From: Dunaliella salina
Taxonomy: Eukaryota > Chlorophyta > Chlorophyceae > Chlamydomonadales > Dunaliellaceae
Direction: 5' to 3'
Length of the DNA stretch: 28,619 bases
Assembly: GCA_002284615.2 (NCBI GenBank)
Contig: MU069485.1
Coordinates: 484,505 to 513,123 of the forward strand
The position numbers and the translations under genes are program-made. Each line of letters opens with the position of its first letter. The stretch's first letter is position 1. The notes below the pieces were generated by a model. It did no database searches. It saw nothing but the letters and a program-made list of their open reading frames with translations, and was not told the origin of the DNA. Shown in pieces: positions 1 through 8,910 of the stretch.

Positions 1-115
1 TTCCTTCCTTCCTTCCTTCCTTCCTTCCTTCCTTCCTTCCTTCCTTCCTTCCTTCCTTCCTTCCTTTCTTTCTTTCTTTCTTTCTTTCTGTATTCCTTTC
101 TTCCTTCCTTCCTTT
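1..115. repeat. (TTCC)n / (TTTC)n microsatellite
   Basis: Tetranucleotide TTCC runs through the first 65 bases, then TTTC to about base 89, then an imperfect TTCC tail. The start is cut by the window edge. Pyrimidine-rich tails also end the LINE 3' copies in this window, so the tract may have grown from such a tail; that is inference. Confidence 0.95.
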
Positions 116-245
116 TTAACTTACCTGAACCAGACGTGCCATGAAAACCAAAAGTAGCACAGCTCATCATAAACCTGTTGCCCTGGAGGCGCGCCCATGC
201 TGCCAGAAATCCGCCAGTTCCACATTTACTTCCCTCATATTTTCT

Positions 246-345
246 GTTGGGGGAGACCCATGGCTCTCTGAGCCAATGTGTCTCTCCTAAATTGGTGTGG
301 AAAAAGCTTTCTCTACCTACATGGTGCTTTCTTTTCTTCTTTCTT
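246..345 (+). mobile_element. LINE 3'-end copy 1 (hairpin plus CT-rich tail)
   Basis: Copy of a dispersed 3'-end sequence seen seven times in the window. It has the G-rich GGGGGAGACCC start, a perfect GGCTC-TCT-GAGCC hairpin at 262-274, an ATTGGTGT block matching ATTGATGTAGGG of the other copies, and a tail of CTTTCTTTTCTTCTTTCTTG. No coding sequence. Confidence 0.7.
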
Positions 346-379
346 GAAGATCAAGAAGGGCTAATGAGGAACTGGAGGG

Positions 380-565
380 TTACGAGCAAACGGTTCCACA
401 TCTTGCCGTAAGAATTACTTTGTATCCAGTGTGCCTAGTGCCAGTGGTAACAAGTTTGCAGGCATACATTACGGAATGGGCATGAAGTCTACAAGCAAGC
501 CAAGTAGCACGTTGGTGGTTGATTACATAATGTTTGAACTGGTTAATCGTGTGTTTATTTAGCAT
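380..565 (-). pseudogene. LINE C-terminal fragment
   Basis: The minus-strand reading contains HTINQFKHYVINHQRAT and then LHAHSVMYACKLV. These align with HTLKQSKQLGLDHQRAT and FHAYSVQYAHKLV in the fragment at 4782-5183, and with a third copy at 27955-28105. The segment corresponds to the C-terminal tail of a LINE polyprotein, past the endonuclease domain. It lacks everything upstream and is a dead fragment. The function of this tail is not known to me. Confidence 0.65.
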
Positions 566-964
566 GTTTCACCAAAACCCTGAAGATACTGTTTTTCAAT
601 ACACTTGCATGCTGCTACTTTGCTTCCTCCAACTGTTTTCCAGACCTTGTTAAGTGCACATGCCGCTGGTTTGTGTTGATTGTCTTTAGCTGATGAGGCT
701 GTCCTATGTTTGCCCTCAATCTTGGCAGGCACTGTCTTTCTTCAAAGGTGTAGCCAAAGGAAAAGGAATGGGTACGCAAGTTGTTATTACCTCGAGTAGC
801 CGCCATAGGAGCTTGAACTTGGGAGCCCTTGCCTGGAAAAGGACAAGTCGCCTTTGAATTTCTTTACCGATTGGTTCACAGTGATTAATCAGCAATCAAG
901 TGTCTGCACACCTCAAGTGATGCTCAAATTGGCTCACTACCAATTTTGTGCACCTGCATGACAG
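566..964. other. No gene recognised
   Basis: Only short ORFs on both strands without recognisable motifs. The last bases form a plausible splice acceptor (TGCATGACAG) for the exon starting at 965. Confidence 0.5.
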
Positions 965-1164
965 GCTTGTCAAGGAGCAAGCGGGCACTGCAAGTGTTTC
1001 TGGTCCAGGCTGCTCTTCTGATTCAGTGCTTGTGGCGGATCTGGCTGCTGGTGCTGCCATACACCTATGGAGAGCCAACCCACGGCGTGGACAGTGCAGC
1101 GCTTTATGCCAATTCCATTGTGCTACTGGTGCAGTCCCTGGCAGACCCCCTGACAGTTGCTGCG
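965..1164 (+). CDS. Candidate exon of a polytopic membrane protein (RFT1-like?)
   Basis: An open frame runs between an acceptor-like TGACAG and a donor-like GCG/GTGCGC. The product is strongly hydrophobic: a segment VFLVQAALLIQCLWRIWLLV, then a second with YANSIVLLVQSLADPLTVAA. The pattern of a tyrosine-alanine start and an ending ADPLTV resembles the AEPLYIL region of RFT1, the ER membrane protein needed for N-glycan lipid-linked oligosaccharide assembly. I compared this from memory only. The next two candidate exons, at 1503 and 2111, lie in the right order on the same strand. It could equally be another multi-pass membrane protein or a decayed gene. A second reading frame (948-1220) is also open but gives a low-complexity product. 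Confidence 0.35.
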
Positions 1165-1502
1165 GTGCGCATAGATTGTCAAATATGACCTATAATGTTC
1201 TGATTCACAGCCCTCCATAACTGTTGTGTATTCCTACAGCTAGTCTGAAGTTTGAATCACTTGCAATTGTTGTTCGCGTTCTCACGGCCAGCCTGAAGTT
1301 TGAAAATGAATGCAAACGCATCTTGACTATTTTTAGGTTGCAAATGGCAATAGTCCCTTTGAGGGTTCCTCAAATCTTACATGCTGTTGACTAATTTTTT
1401 TAGGCATGCTCTCCTGTTGCTTGATCTCCCCGAGTTCCCTTTGCTGTCCTCCAAACGTCAACATTGCACTATCAGCTGTTGTTTCTTTCTATATGTATGC
1501 AG
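1165..1502 (+). other. Intron-like stretch
   Basis: Begins with GTGCGC and ends with TATGTATGCAG, a good algal acceptor. T-rich in its second half. It holds no other feature that I can support. Confidence 0.35.
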
Positions 1503-1690
1503 GTGCCCGTACAGAAGGTCTGGTTACTTTTGCCTCTATCCTCACTGCTGCAGGCAGGCACAACAAAAGCTATCATTTCAGTTCTGCTGTCCAGTTTAAG
1601 CTCGCTTATTGTGATTGTGGCTACACAAATGTGCACAGAAGGAGGGCATTTGTGCGTGTTTCCTGCCAGGGGGAGGCTACTTTTTAACCC
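1503..1690 (+). CDS. Candidate exon 2 of the same plus-strand gene
   Basis: Starts straight after a TATGTATGCAG acceptor. Two frames stay open. One reads ARTEGLVTFASILTAAG and stops at 1687; the other gives a hydrophobic product (WLLLPLSSLLQAGTTKAIIS) and continues to 1790. The first could match the charged loop after the AEPLYIL region of RFT1; the second would be another membrane segment. The true frame and donor cannot be fixed from the sequence alone. Confidence 0.3.
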
Positions 1691-2110
1691 AGGAGCAATT
1701 GAACGGTTAATCATTGTTGAATCAACTCACAAAGAGTATCAAATGTTGATTATGATGGCTGCATCTGAAGAGCAGTCTTTTTCATGTTGACAAGCAACTC
1801 TTGATGCCAGGTGCCATCAGTATAATTCTGCAACAATAATTCTTATACCCCTGGAAAATAATGCCACGCGCTCCAAATTAACAACCTTTGTTGTTGTCAG
1901 AATTTCAATCTTTTGAACGTCCAAAGATTTCAGTTGACTAATGCCTTTAATACTGGAGTAAGTAAACTATTGCTTTGTTCAAGACATATGATGCAGTTGC
2001 GAGCTCCTGCCTTACATCTGTTAATCTTTAACGGATTGTGCTATGTTGCATGCTGTTGTAGCACATTGGCGATGTGACATTTTTTTGAATTGCAGCACTA
2101 CTAAGCTTTG
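1691..2110. other. AT-rich, no gene recognised
   Basis: Intron-like, T-rich sequence with several CAACAATAATTC-type runs. No motif that I can support. Confidence 0.35.
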
Positions 2111-2314
2111 GCATCTTCCAGTTTATTTCTTAAGCAGCTAGCAGTAAAATATTTAGCCAGAGGCCCAGATTTTGTAGGAGCAGAAAAAAGACAACAGACT
2201 ACGCAAGCCCAGTCCGGATGTATGCAAAACGGAATGCCTCCTGACCAGCAAGGGATCTGCCGCAGAGGCTCACAGACTTTGCCCAAATTAAGCCAACAAG
2301 ATGCAACAAATTAG
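2111..2314 (+). CDS. Candidate exon 3 of the same plus-strand gene
   Basis: The open frame reads FLKQLAVKYLARGPDFVG and further on DQQGICRRGSQTL before a TAG. In RFT1 proteins a FLKQ...EGERYVM segment is followed by GDQGVYDIVNNLGSL. The spacing and order fit loosely, but the residues after DQQG do not. Either the frame shifts, an exon boundary lies here, or the likeness is chance. A second frame from about 2330 reads MLQRAWTLLLMQESLELL and is open to about 2480; it could be a further exon. Confidence 0.3.
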   Translation, partial: ASSSLFLKQLAVKYLARGPDFVGAEKRQQTTQAQSGCMQNGMPPDQQGICRRGSQTLPKLSQQDATN

Positions 2315-2444
2315 GACATGGCAGGTCGTCAGCCATGCTCCAACGGGCTTGGACTCTCCTCCTCATGCAGGAAAGTCTCGAATTGCTACGCTGCATAGCA
2401 GAGGAACTCAGGCACATGAGATATATTGGATGGAGATGTGCTCT

Positions 2445-2521
2445 GCTCTTGTTAGCATTCTTGTTAAGCTCTGGATGAAGGTGTGATTGGCTCTTGTTAG
2501 TATTCTTGTTAAGCTCTGGAG
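2445..2521 (+). repeat. Two-copy tandem duplication, 45-bp period
   Basis: The segment CTCTTGTTAGCATTCTTGTT followed by AAGCTCTGGA recurs 45 bases later with one change (CAT to TAT). Confidence 0.85.
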
Positions 2522-2936
2522 TGCATGGCAGCTCAATCTAGGATATAATCTTTTGCCTGGCCTGGCCCAGCCTTACCAGAGGAGTAATGGTGTAGTATTA
2601 TACATAGTGCACTGGACCGCACCAATTTGGAAGGTGTTTAAGATCACCTCGGTAGTTCTGCTGGGGTTTCTTGAGATACGGGTGCAGAGCCTGTAAATGG
2701 TGCTTGCATGCTGGTTAGCTGGAATGTTTAGGGGGTAAACATCCATGCAGTATTTGATTTTAGAAAAGAAATGAAACAAGATTTTGCGGTCCAAGTCTGG
2801 CCGCATGAATTCAGGAAAGGTCTCCTGTCCCAAAAGCCATGGCCCCACCAACAGCACTGTCTACACATGAATCAAACATCTTACGTTTGGGCCTAACAGA
2901 ACAAGGAGCTAAATCCAAGCTGGCATCCAAAAAATT
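2522..2936. other. No gene recognised
   Basis: Only short ORFs without motifs; no repeats linked to other parts of the window. Confidence 0.4.
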
Positions 2937-3111
2937 GACAACTATAATAAGCACCAGACATGACAACTATAATAAGCACCAGACATGACAACTATAATAA
3001 GCACCAGACATGACAACTATAATAAGCACCAGACATGACAACTGTAATAAGCACCAGATATGACAATCATAATAAGCACCAGACATGACAACTATAATAA
3101 GCACCAGACAT
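2937..3111 (+). repeat. 25-bp minisatellite, seven copies
   Basis: Seven head-to-tail copies of a 25-bp unit beginning GACAACTATAATAAGCACCA. Copies 1-4 and 7 are identical; copies 5 and 6 carry a few substitutions (ACTGTAATAAG, AATCATAATAAG). The array is exactly 175 bp. There are no spacers, so it is not a CRISPR. Confidence 0.97.
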
Positions 3112-3310
3112 GCTCTTCGTTATCATGGAACTTTCGGGTGGGGCAGGGGTGGGCGCGGCAGTAGAGAGTGGGAGAAAGAGAGTGCGGGTGTCCAGGAGCA
3201 TGACAGACAACCCTAGAGATCTTCATTAGCCCTGTTTCTGGCTCTCATTCAGGCTAGCTGTGTCTAGCATAAGTTATGAGGCCCCTGCTAGCTTGCTAGT
3301 TAGAAAATCG
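3112..3310. other. No gene recognised
   Basis: Contains a G-rich stretch (GGGGCAGGGGTGGGCGCGG). It precedes the split-direct-repeat remnant. Confidence 0.4.
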
Positions 3311-3872
3311 CTGAGTTCTCTGTCTTGCAGTATGACTAAGGTTCTTGGAGGCAAGTAAGATTTGTGTCTTGTCCTTATTGCTGCTCATGCAAGAAGAACA
3401 CCATTGTTTCCTTCCTCGGGGCATTTGCAAACCTGTTAGAGCTTAGTTTTGCTCTTGCTCTTGCAGCTGTCAGACTTGTTGTGTGACAGACAGTCCAGCC
3501 ATGCTTCTCCAGCGAGACCCAGTGTCGGGGTGAGAGTGGGCCCTTCATTGTTAGCTGATATCCATTGTTGGTTGATGCACCTGTGGGTAAAGCTGGAAAG
3601 AGACCTGGGTCCTAAGGCCTGCTGTTTCAGTCATTGTGCCTCAGTCTTTATGTGTTGTCGTGATGCAGTCCAGTCAGAACTTGCTTGCCTAGCGTGTTTC
3701 TTCTGCATGCCTGCCCTCTGGTGTTGGTAGCAGTGCTCTCAGCTTGTGTCTTTTGCTCCCTCATTTGAGAGCTGTGTTCTGAAGGCCATGCAGGCCAGAT
3801 TTTTGTCCATGCGCTTTCTAGCCTGCCCCCCTCATAACTGGAACTCGCCTATCAAACGAGCCAGAAGAGAAC
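3311..3872 (+). mobile_element. Remnant right end (A2-U-B2) of the split-direct-repeat element
   Basis: Diverged copy of the right end of the element at 24789-27146, in opposite orientation. The A part (3311 to about 3455) shares CTGAGTTCTCTGTC, GGTTCTTGGAGGC and CTTATTGCTGCT in order. The middle shares CCCAGTGTCG and TGCAGGCCAG with GCTCC and TTTTGT blocks. The end shares GAACTCGCC and ACGAGCC(A/G)GAAGAGAACC. The copy ends in AAC at 3870-3872, as in the complete element, directly against a LINE fragment. No gag ORF or A1 repeat is present, so it is a truncated or solo copy. Confidence 0.7.
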
Positions 3873-3935
3873 CTTTCCTTAATGCACGCGGCCTCTGGCC
3901 AGTGTAGACTTCTATTTTTTCCTTTTTTCCTACTT
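3873..3935 (-). mobile_element. LINE internal segment, copy 1
   Basis: Read on the minus strand it gives AGTCTACACTGGCCAGAGG, then CCGCGTGCATTAAGGAAAG after an A-rich run. The same block occurs at 4085, 6180 and 8345. In the last of these it follows the LINE APE endonuclease region, which places it in the linker after that domain. The AAC end of the split-direct-repeat remnant abuts it. Confidence 0.6.
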
Positions 3936-4084
3936 TTGACAAGGCGGACATCCCCATCTCATGCTGGTATTTTCTGGGGTCAAGATGGCTTGCCTTCCCT
4001 GGTACAGCTTGTACATAAGAATCTATCAGGACAGTTTGATGTATTAAAAAGGTAAGCAAGCTTCTCCATCAAACCGACACAAAA

Positions 4085-4160
4085 AGATCAATGAAGAAAA
4101 AGAAAAAAGGAAAAGAAATGTCTACGCAAGCTAGAGGCCGCGTGCATTAATGGAAGAACC
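4085..4160 (+). mobile_element. LINE internal segment, copy 2
   Basis: A-rich run followed by TCTACGCAAGCTAGAGGCCG and CGTGCATTAATGGAAG. It could encode KKCLRKLEAACINGR; the frame ends soon after. Homologous to the segments at 3873, 6180 and 8345. Confidence 0.6.
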
Positions 4161-4400
4161 CTCACCAGAAGGCCCTCTTAACCTACACAAGAAACAGCTA
4201 GCCTAGGAGAGAGCCAGATAAAAGTTAGTGAGGATCTGGGGGGTTGTCCGCCATGCTCCTGGACGCCCGGACGCTCCTTCAAGAAGAAACCAATTGAGAT
4301 GCAAAACAAAAAAGAAGAGGTTTTCAAACCTGAACAGTGTCTAGTTACTAGACAAGAGGAAAAGAAAAAGGGAGAGAAGCGCGTAAGCAGTGTTAACATA
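4161..4400. other. No gene recognised
   Basis: Probably LINE-derived because of its flanks. The minus-strand CT-rich stretch at its right end is the pyrimidine tail of the LINE 3' copy at 4401. Confidence 0.35.
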
Positions 4401-4475
4401 CCCTACATCAATTAAGGCGGAGGAGGCACATTGGTTCAAGAAGCCTTGGGGGTCCTTCACCAGAAGGAAAAGAAA
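4401..4475 (-). mobile_element. LINE 3'-end copy 2
   Basis: Minus-strand reading: CTTCTGGTGAAGGACCCCC, a GG-C-TTC-TT-GAA-CC hairpin with one unpaired base, then AATTGATGTAGGG and a CT-rich tail. Member of the seven-copy 3'-end family. Confidence 0.7.
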
Positions 4476-4510
4476 TTAAAATGGAAAATTGTGAAAGCAA
4501 GGAAAACTCT

Positions 4511-4582
4511 CCCTACATCATTTAGGGAAAGGGAGACAGGTTGGCTCAAAGGACCATGAATCTCCGTCACCAGAAGATGGGA
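4511..4582 (-). mobile_element. LINE 3'-end copy 3
   Basis: Minus-strand reading: CTTCTGGTGACGGAG, an imperfect GGTCC-TTT-GAGCC hairpin with one mismatch and one wobble, then AAATGATGTAGGG and a T/C-rich tail. It lies in tandem with copy 2. Confidence 0.7.
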
Positions 4583-4781
4583 GGAAAGTTAATGTGGATT
4601 TCTGGCATCTCGCAGCTCTAGAGCACCATGGTTATGACAAGTATCTTTGAAGGCAAAAACAGAGCTTATAAGCATCAGAAAAGTTGCCCAGCCGAGCTTG
4701 CACTTCATGGTTTCTTGGGACCCAGGTAGTGGAGAGGAGGCAGAGGAAGAGGACCTTAGCGCATGATAGCTGCTGATCTTA

Positions 4782-5183
4782 TTGCTACTGCAAGACGGCC
4801 ACAGCAATAGTCCTCGTTGGCAAAGACAGAAAAGAAAACCAGGTGCAGGTATGGGAAAAGACAAGATTAAGGAAAATCAGGGCAAAACAAGAAGGAAAGG
4901 CAAACGGAAGGTTCAGAAAAGAAGCCATGTAAACCGTTCACTTGCTACATTTAGCGCTAAAGCTGTAACATTTCACCCTATTCTCCTGGGTGTTGGTGGA
5001 ACTATTTATATTGAGCACACCCTGAAGCAATCAAAACAACTAGGACTGGATCACCAGCGTGCCACTAAGCTTGCTCATGAATTCCATGCTTATTCTGTTC
5101 AATATGCCCACAAACTTGTTTCCACACGTCATGCTACCAAAAACAAGAGTACTCCCCACAGCCAGGTGCAAGCCAGGTGCTAG
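4782..5183 (+). pseudogene. LINE C-terminal fragment, best-preserved copy
   Basis: A 133-codon open frame. The first half is Lys/Arg-rich; the conserved part starts around codon 55 with TFHPILLGVGGTIYIEHTL, then LGLDHQRATKLA and FHAYSVQYAHKLVSTR. It matches the copies at 380-565 and 27955-28105. In complete algal LINEs this tail follows the restriction-like endonuclease, as far as I recall. The predicted start codon is probably fortuitous. It is followed directly by a 3'-end copy on the same strand, as expected for the end of one element. Confidence 0.65.
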
Positions 5184-5214
5184 AGCCAGGTGCTTCTAGC
5201 TCCCCCCCAGATCC

Positions 5215-5345
5215 CCATTAGCATGTCTTGACTCATTTCTTGTGGTGGAGGGGATTTGCGGCTCTTTATGAGTCAACGTGTCTCCTTTTTCTTAATTGAT
5301 GTAGGGAGAGTCTTTCTTCCTACGTAGCTTTTCTTTTCTTCCTTT
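5215..5345 (+). mobile_element. LINE 3'-end copy 4
   Basis: CTTGTGGTGGAGGGGATTTG, hairpin GGCTC-TTTAT-GAGTC at 5260-5274 (one G-T pair), TTAATTGATGTAGGG and a tail with CTACGTAGCTTTTCTTTTC. It directly follows the C-terminal coding fragment, which ties this repeat to the LINE's 3' untranslated end. Confidence 0.8.
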
Positions 5346-5549
5346 GACACCATTTACTTGCAATCATTGAAGTTCATTACAAAACTCTCGACAGAGCCCT
5401 CTAGTTTTCCTGCTGGCTTGTATTTATTCGTGTTAATTGGACACCTTGACATTGCTAACACACCTTTTATTTCTCCAAAGAACCAGGAGGGCATAAGTGT
5501 GCCCCAGCTGTGTAGAGGTGGGGGAGCACCTTTGGGGCCTTTTGCATGC

Positions 5550-6016
5550 TCCTCGCGCATGTTTTTTAAAACTCGTTATCTTCCAGTTTGGATTCCTCTG
5601 GTAACCAGCACAAAGGTCTCAAAGCAACCAGTAGCAGAGAGCATGCCTACCAATCTCCGGACCACCCACTGCACCAGTTGGGATCCTTGTGAGAAAAAAA
5701 TATAAGATTAAACCAACAAAAAGGTGTGAGGTACAGAGTTTCAGCCATTTCCCTTGATGAAATGCAGCACAGGTGAGGGTTAGTACGAACTCATAAAGTG
5801 AAGAATGGTCCCAGGATGTAGTTGTATACATGTAGGCCATTTTGGGATGATCTTCGGCCAGGAGAAGGATCTGGGATCCTCCAATTATTGCCAATTTTCC
5901 TGGGAATAATATCATTTTCATAAAACATAATGGTTGGCAGAGTCAGATTTGAGAAAGAAACACAAGAAAGAGCATGTCTGGCAAATCGAGTGGTGGACCC
6001 CCCCCCCCCCCCCCCC
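5550..6016 (+). repeat. Dispersed repeat X, copy 1
   Basis: Homologous in order to 9885-10525. Shared blocks are ATGCTCCTCGCGCATG, GGTTATCTT-like, CCGGACCACYCAMTGCACCA, TTTCAGCCATTTCCCTTG, GGCCATTTTGGRRTGATCT, GATCTGGGRTCCTC, ATGGTTGGCA and GCATGTCTGGCAA. This copy ends in a run of 19 C. It has no long conserved ORF; the 115-codon frame inside is not kept in the other copy. Identity unknown: perhaps a non-autonomous element or part of one. Confidence 0.7.
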
Positions 6017-6179
6017 AGTTGTGCACCTTGATGTCCTTTGTTGCTGGCAGTGCAGAAGCTGAGCTCCCGCACCTTTTGGGCTTGTTGCTGCTGCTTCCGC
6101 TGCTGCTGCCAATGCTTCTTGCACAAGGCTAACGTTATGGAGCTTTGCAATGTCTACAACGTGTTGTTGCTGCTGTGCG

Positions 6180-6290
6180 TCAGGATGAGAAAGTTAAAGA
6201 AAAGAAAAAGTAAAGTAAGGAAAGAAAAGTCTACGCCAGCCAGAGGCCGCGTGCATTAAGGGAAGGGCCCCCAACTGGAAACTAGAGGCC
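6180..6290 (+). mobile_element. LINE internal segment, copy 3
   Basis: A-rich run, then TCTACGCCAGCCAGAGGCCG and CGTGCATTAAGGGAAG. Same block as at 3873, 4085 and 8345. Confidence 0.6.
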
Positions 6291-6694
6291 TCACCAAAAC
6301 TTTCTGTGACTTTGAAAGTGAAACGGCCAGAACAATGTCTGAATATGCAATCAACTGTTCGGCTTTAAGAGAAGAGAGATTTGGTGCTGAGGGGTACAAC
6401 AACAAGCTGACTAGCTGGAGCACCCAGCACCGAGCAGGCAGACTCACCAGATGCACACGTTCTGGAGTATCGGCGCAAACCTTGCTCGCTAAAGCTTGAA
6501 CGCTTTCTTGTTCTATTGCTGCTGGGCTGCGCTGTGTGCACTGATGCTATGTGACACAAGTAAGTGGTGGGGCATCTTCCTTCTCCTCCACTGTGGCCTG
6601 TGGGCTCTTAGCCTGAAATCAGACCGGCCTCAATTGATTGGTCCTGCAACTAACTCTTACTATGCTTTTTTTATAGCAGAAACAAGTCCAGGAG

Positions 6695-8400
6695 ATGGCC
6701 CTGCCTCCAGCCACCAAGCTCCCCCTGCCCATGGGTATTCGCTCCATGCTGGCCGCGCCCGTCTTGTCCCTCACCTTTCGGCCCACTCCCATTAAGCGCC
6801 CACCCAAGATGCGCCCACTTTTGCGGATCAGGCTGTCTTCAATCACACCACACCCTGCCATCCCCTCACCTCCAATCCCCAAGGCCCTCCATGCCGCAAT
6901 TCCTCCCAGCACCAACAACCGACGGGGAGCATATTTCTGCCGCGCCCATCAACCCCACGCCTCATACCAAAAAATGGTTTTACCCATAATGTTCGGGCTG
7001 CTGCCTGCGGGGGATGGCCCTTCAAGGGTGGCCCGCCTTGTCAAGCTGTTGGACCTCGACCTTCAGCTGGACATTGTCCTGCTTCAGGAGACCCATCTCA
7101 CTTCCTTCCTCTGAGGGCCAAGCAGAAACACAGCTCCTCCTACCAGCATCCCATCAACAGGTGGCCCCATATTCACCAATCTGGGCCTGTTCTACTGCTG
7201 GGAACGCGGGAATTGCAACATCGCTGATTCATCGCCTGCTTGCTCTTGGGGATTCCTCTTAGGCTGATAGCTCCTTATATAGGGCAGCCAATAGGAGGCT
7301 GGTGGGAGCTTGCTGCTCCCGGAGGGGGGGGGGGGGCATAAACTAGCCCTAGCTAGCATCTATGGGCCATTTGGTACCAGCCAGCCAGGGCCCAGGGTTC
7401 CTTCCCCTTCTCCTCCCTTTTTCCGTGGCTGGAACAACAAGGGGATGCCTCCAGAGTCGTGGAGGAGGACTTCAATTTTGTCCTCAAAGGCAGCTTAGAT
7501 TGGAGGACCTCCAGGGTAGAGACCTCTGCCCCTCACCCCTTCCCCTCTTCCCACCTCCATGGCATTCACATACTCACCCTTCTTCCGCCCCCCTTCCTTA
7601 CACAAATGGGCGCCTCTCCCACCTGCAGCAACAAAACCCCAACACTTGCCCCCGCCCTACTGCTGCTGGTCAAGAGCCAAGTAATAGCTCAAAGCGGGCA
7701 ACCGCCAACTTCTTCGCTGAGGGTGCTGGGAGTTATGGGCTGTGCGATGCCTTTTGCACCCTCCATCCCACCACCAGGGGTTACACATATCACCATGGGA
7801 ACAAGCATCGTGCATCTATCACTTCCACACTTCACAAACCCCGACCCCTTTCTTCCTCTTGTGTTCCCCCATCACCTCCCACCATGCTGTGTCTGACCAT
7901 ACACCCCTGGTCTTGAAGCTGCTCGCCAGAACCCCCTGCCAGCAGCTAGGCCCAGGTCCCTTCAGGGTCAAAATGGGACCCATGCTGGGAGTCCCACAGC
8001 GGGAAGCCATGGAGGAGCTGGTGCAGGGATGCATCTGGACATTTCCTCCCCCCCACAATGATCCTGGCCTTATTGCTTGGTGGCCTGCTTTCAAACATGA
8101 GATGGCGAGCCAATTGAGTTCCCCTGGCAAAATTTTTTGATCTGCCCAGCAGAATTCTCAACAGCAAGGGCAGCAGCAGCAACCCCTATCCAGGGGCAAC
8201 AACAGCAGCAGCAAAATGGGCAGCCCAAGCAAAGGGGGCAACATCAGTCTGCAAATTTGATAGAACGTGACCCTTTAGGGTCTCACCCTCACACCCTCAA
8301 TACAGCCTTGCAAGCAGCTGCCACTGCTACTGACCACCCCCACTACCAAGAAAGAAAGAAAGATTTACGCCCTTGAGCGTGCATTAAGGGAAGATCTTCT
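6695..8400 (+). pseudogene. LINE APE-type endonuclease region, frameshifted
   Basis: Pieces of an apurinic-endonuclease-like (exonuclease-endonuclease-phosphatase) domain in order. About codon 120 of the first frame reads LDIVLLQETH, the family's catalytic-Glu motif. Further on come GGGHKLALASIYGPFG, then DFNFVL near 7470 (the family's GDFN, here EDFN), then SDHTPLVLKL near 7900 (the SDH motif). The parts lie in at least two different frames, with one shift near a 13-G run at 7324-7336 and another between 7470 and 7742. The N-terminal NVRG-like motif is also damaged (IMFG). After the domain comes an Ala/Gln-rich linker and the internal segment seen elsewhere (IYALERALRED). No reverse transcriptase follows, so the element is truncated. 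Confidence 0.75.
8345..8400 (+). mobile_element. LINE internal segment, copy 4 (after the APE domain)
   Basis: AAGAAAGAAAGAAAGATTTA, then CGCCCTTGAGCGTGCATTAA. It joins the APE region to the block shared with 3873, 4085 and 6180, which fixes where those orphan segments belong in the element. Confidence 0.6.
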
Positions 8401-8443
8401 AGAACCCGTTAGGGAACTCACCAACCACCAGGATTCCTCCAAG

Positions 8444-8553
8444 TTTTTTTTTGCGTAGTGGGTGTACTCACCAAGGCTCGAACACATTACCCCTGGATCA
8501 TTGGTTTTCCCGAGTATTTCCGGGAGAGCAGCTGAGCTACGCTTGCTCTCTTT
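8444..8553 (-). mobile_element. tRNA-derived SINE-like unit
   Basis: On the minus strand a perfect RNA polymerase III A box (TAGCTCAGCTG) is followed 45 bases later by a B box (GTTCGAGCC). Between them is an intact 5-bp stem TCCCG-loop-CGGGA in the place of an anticodon arm. GCGTAG and CTACGC close the unit, and nine A follow as a tail. T-arm and acceptor pairing are poor, so this is not a working tRNA; a tRNA-derived SINE or an old tRNA copy fits best. I see no clear target duplication. Confidence 0.5.
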
Positions 8554-8689
8554 TTTTTTTAACCCCACTACCAATCACTGCGCCACTCTTGGCTTCATCA
8601 GGGAGAGAGACCCCTCCTTATACCCCTCCTCGCTCCCCCCCACTTGTAGGCTCATCCCTCCCCTCATGACTGAGGTTTGGACTCTCTTT

Positions 8690-8910
8690 GCACTGACTCC
8701 CGCTCCGTGGCCACCATAGCAGCCACCCACTACGCCCACACAAGGCCACTCCATGCGTCAGAACTTTCCTGGCACGTTTGCAGACCGTTTGAAGCGTTTG
8801 AAATGCGTTCAAAATTTTTCAAACACATTTCAAACGTTTGGGGTTGATTTCAAACGCACACTTGAAATCAAATGCTTCAAACGCTTTTCAAACGCTATCC
8901 TCCTTTGTCA
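8690..8910 (-). repeat. CGTTTG/CAAACG cluster 1
   Basis: About eight CGTTTG or CAAACG motifs lie within some 125 bases, often as TTTGAAGCG or TTCAAACGCTTTTCAAACG. Read on the minus strand, the cluster is followed by AACGTGCCAGGAAAGTTCTGACG. This matches ACCGTGCCCTGAAATGTCTGACG after cluster 2, so the two units are in opposite orientation. Confidence 0.6.

Noticed and set aside
2937..3111. CRISPR-like array
   Set aside because: Direct head-to-tail units without spacers.
5358..5705. Plus-strand ORF of 115 codons
   Set aside because: It runs from unrelated sequence into repeat X and is not conserved in the second copy of that repeat.
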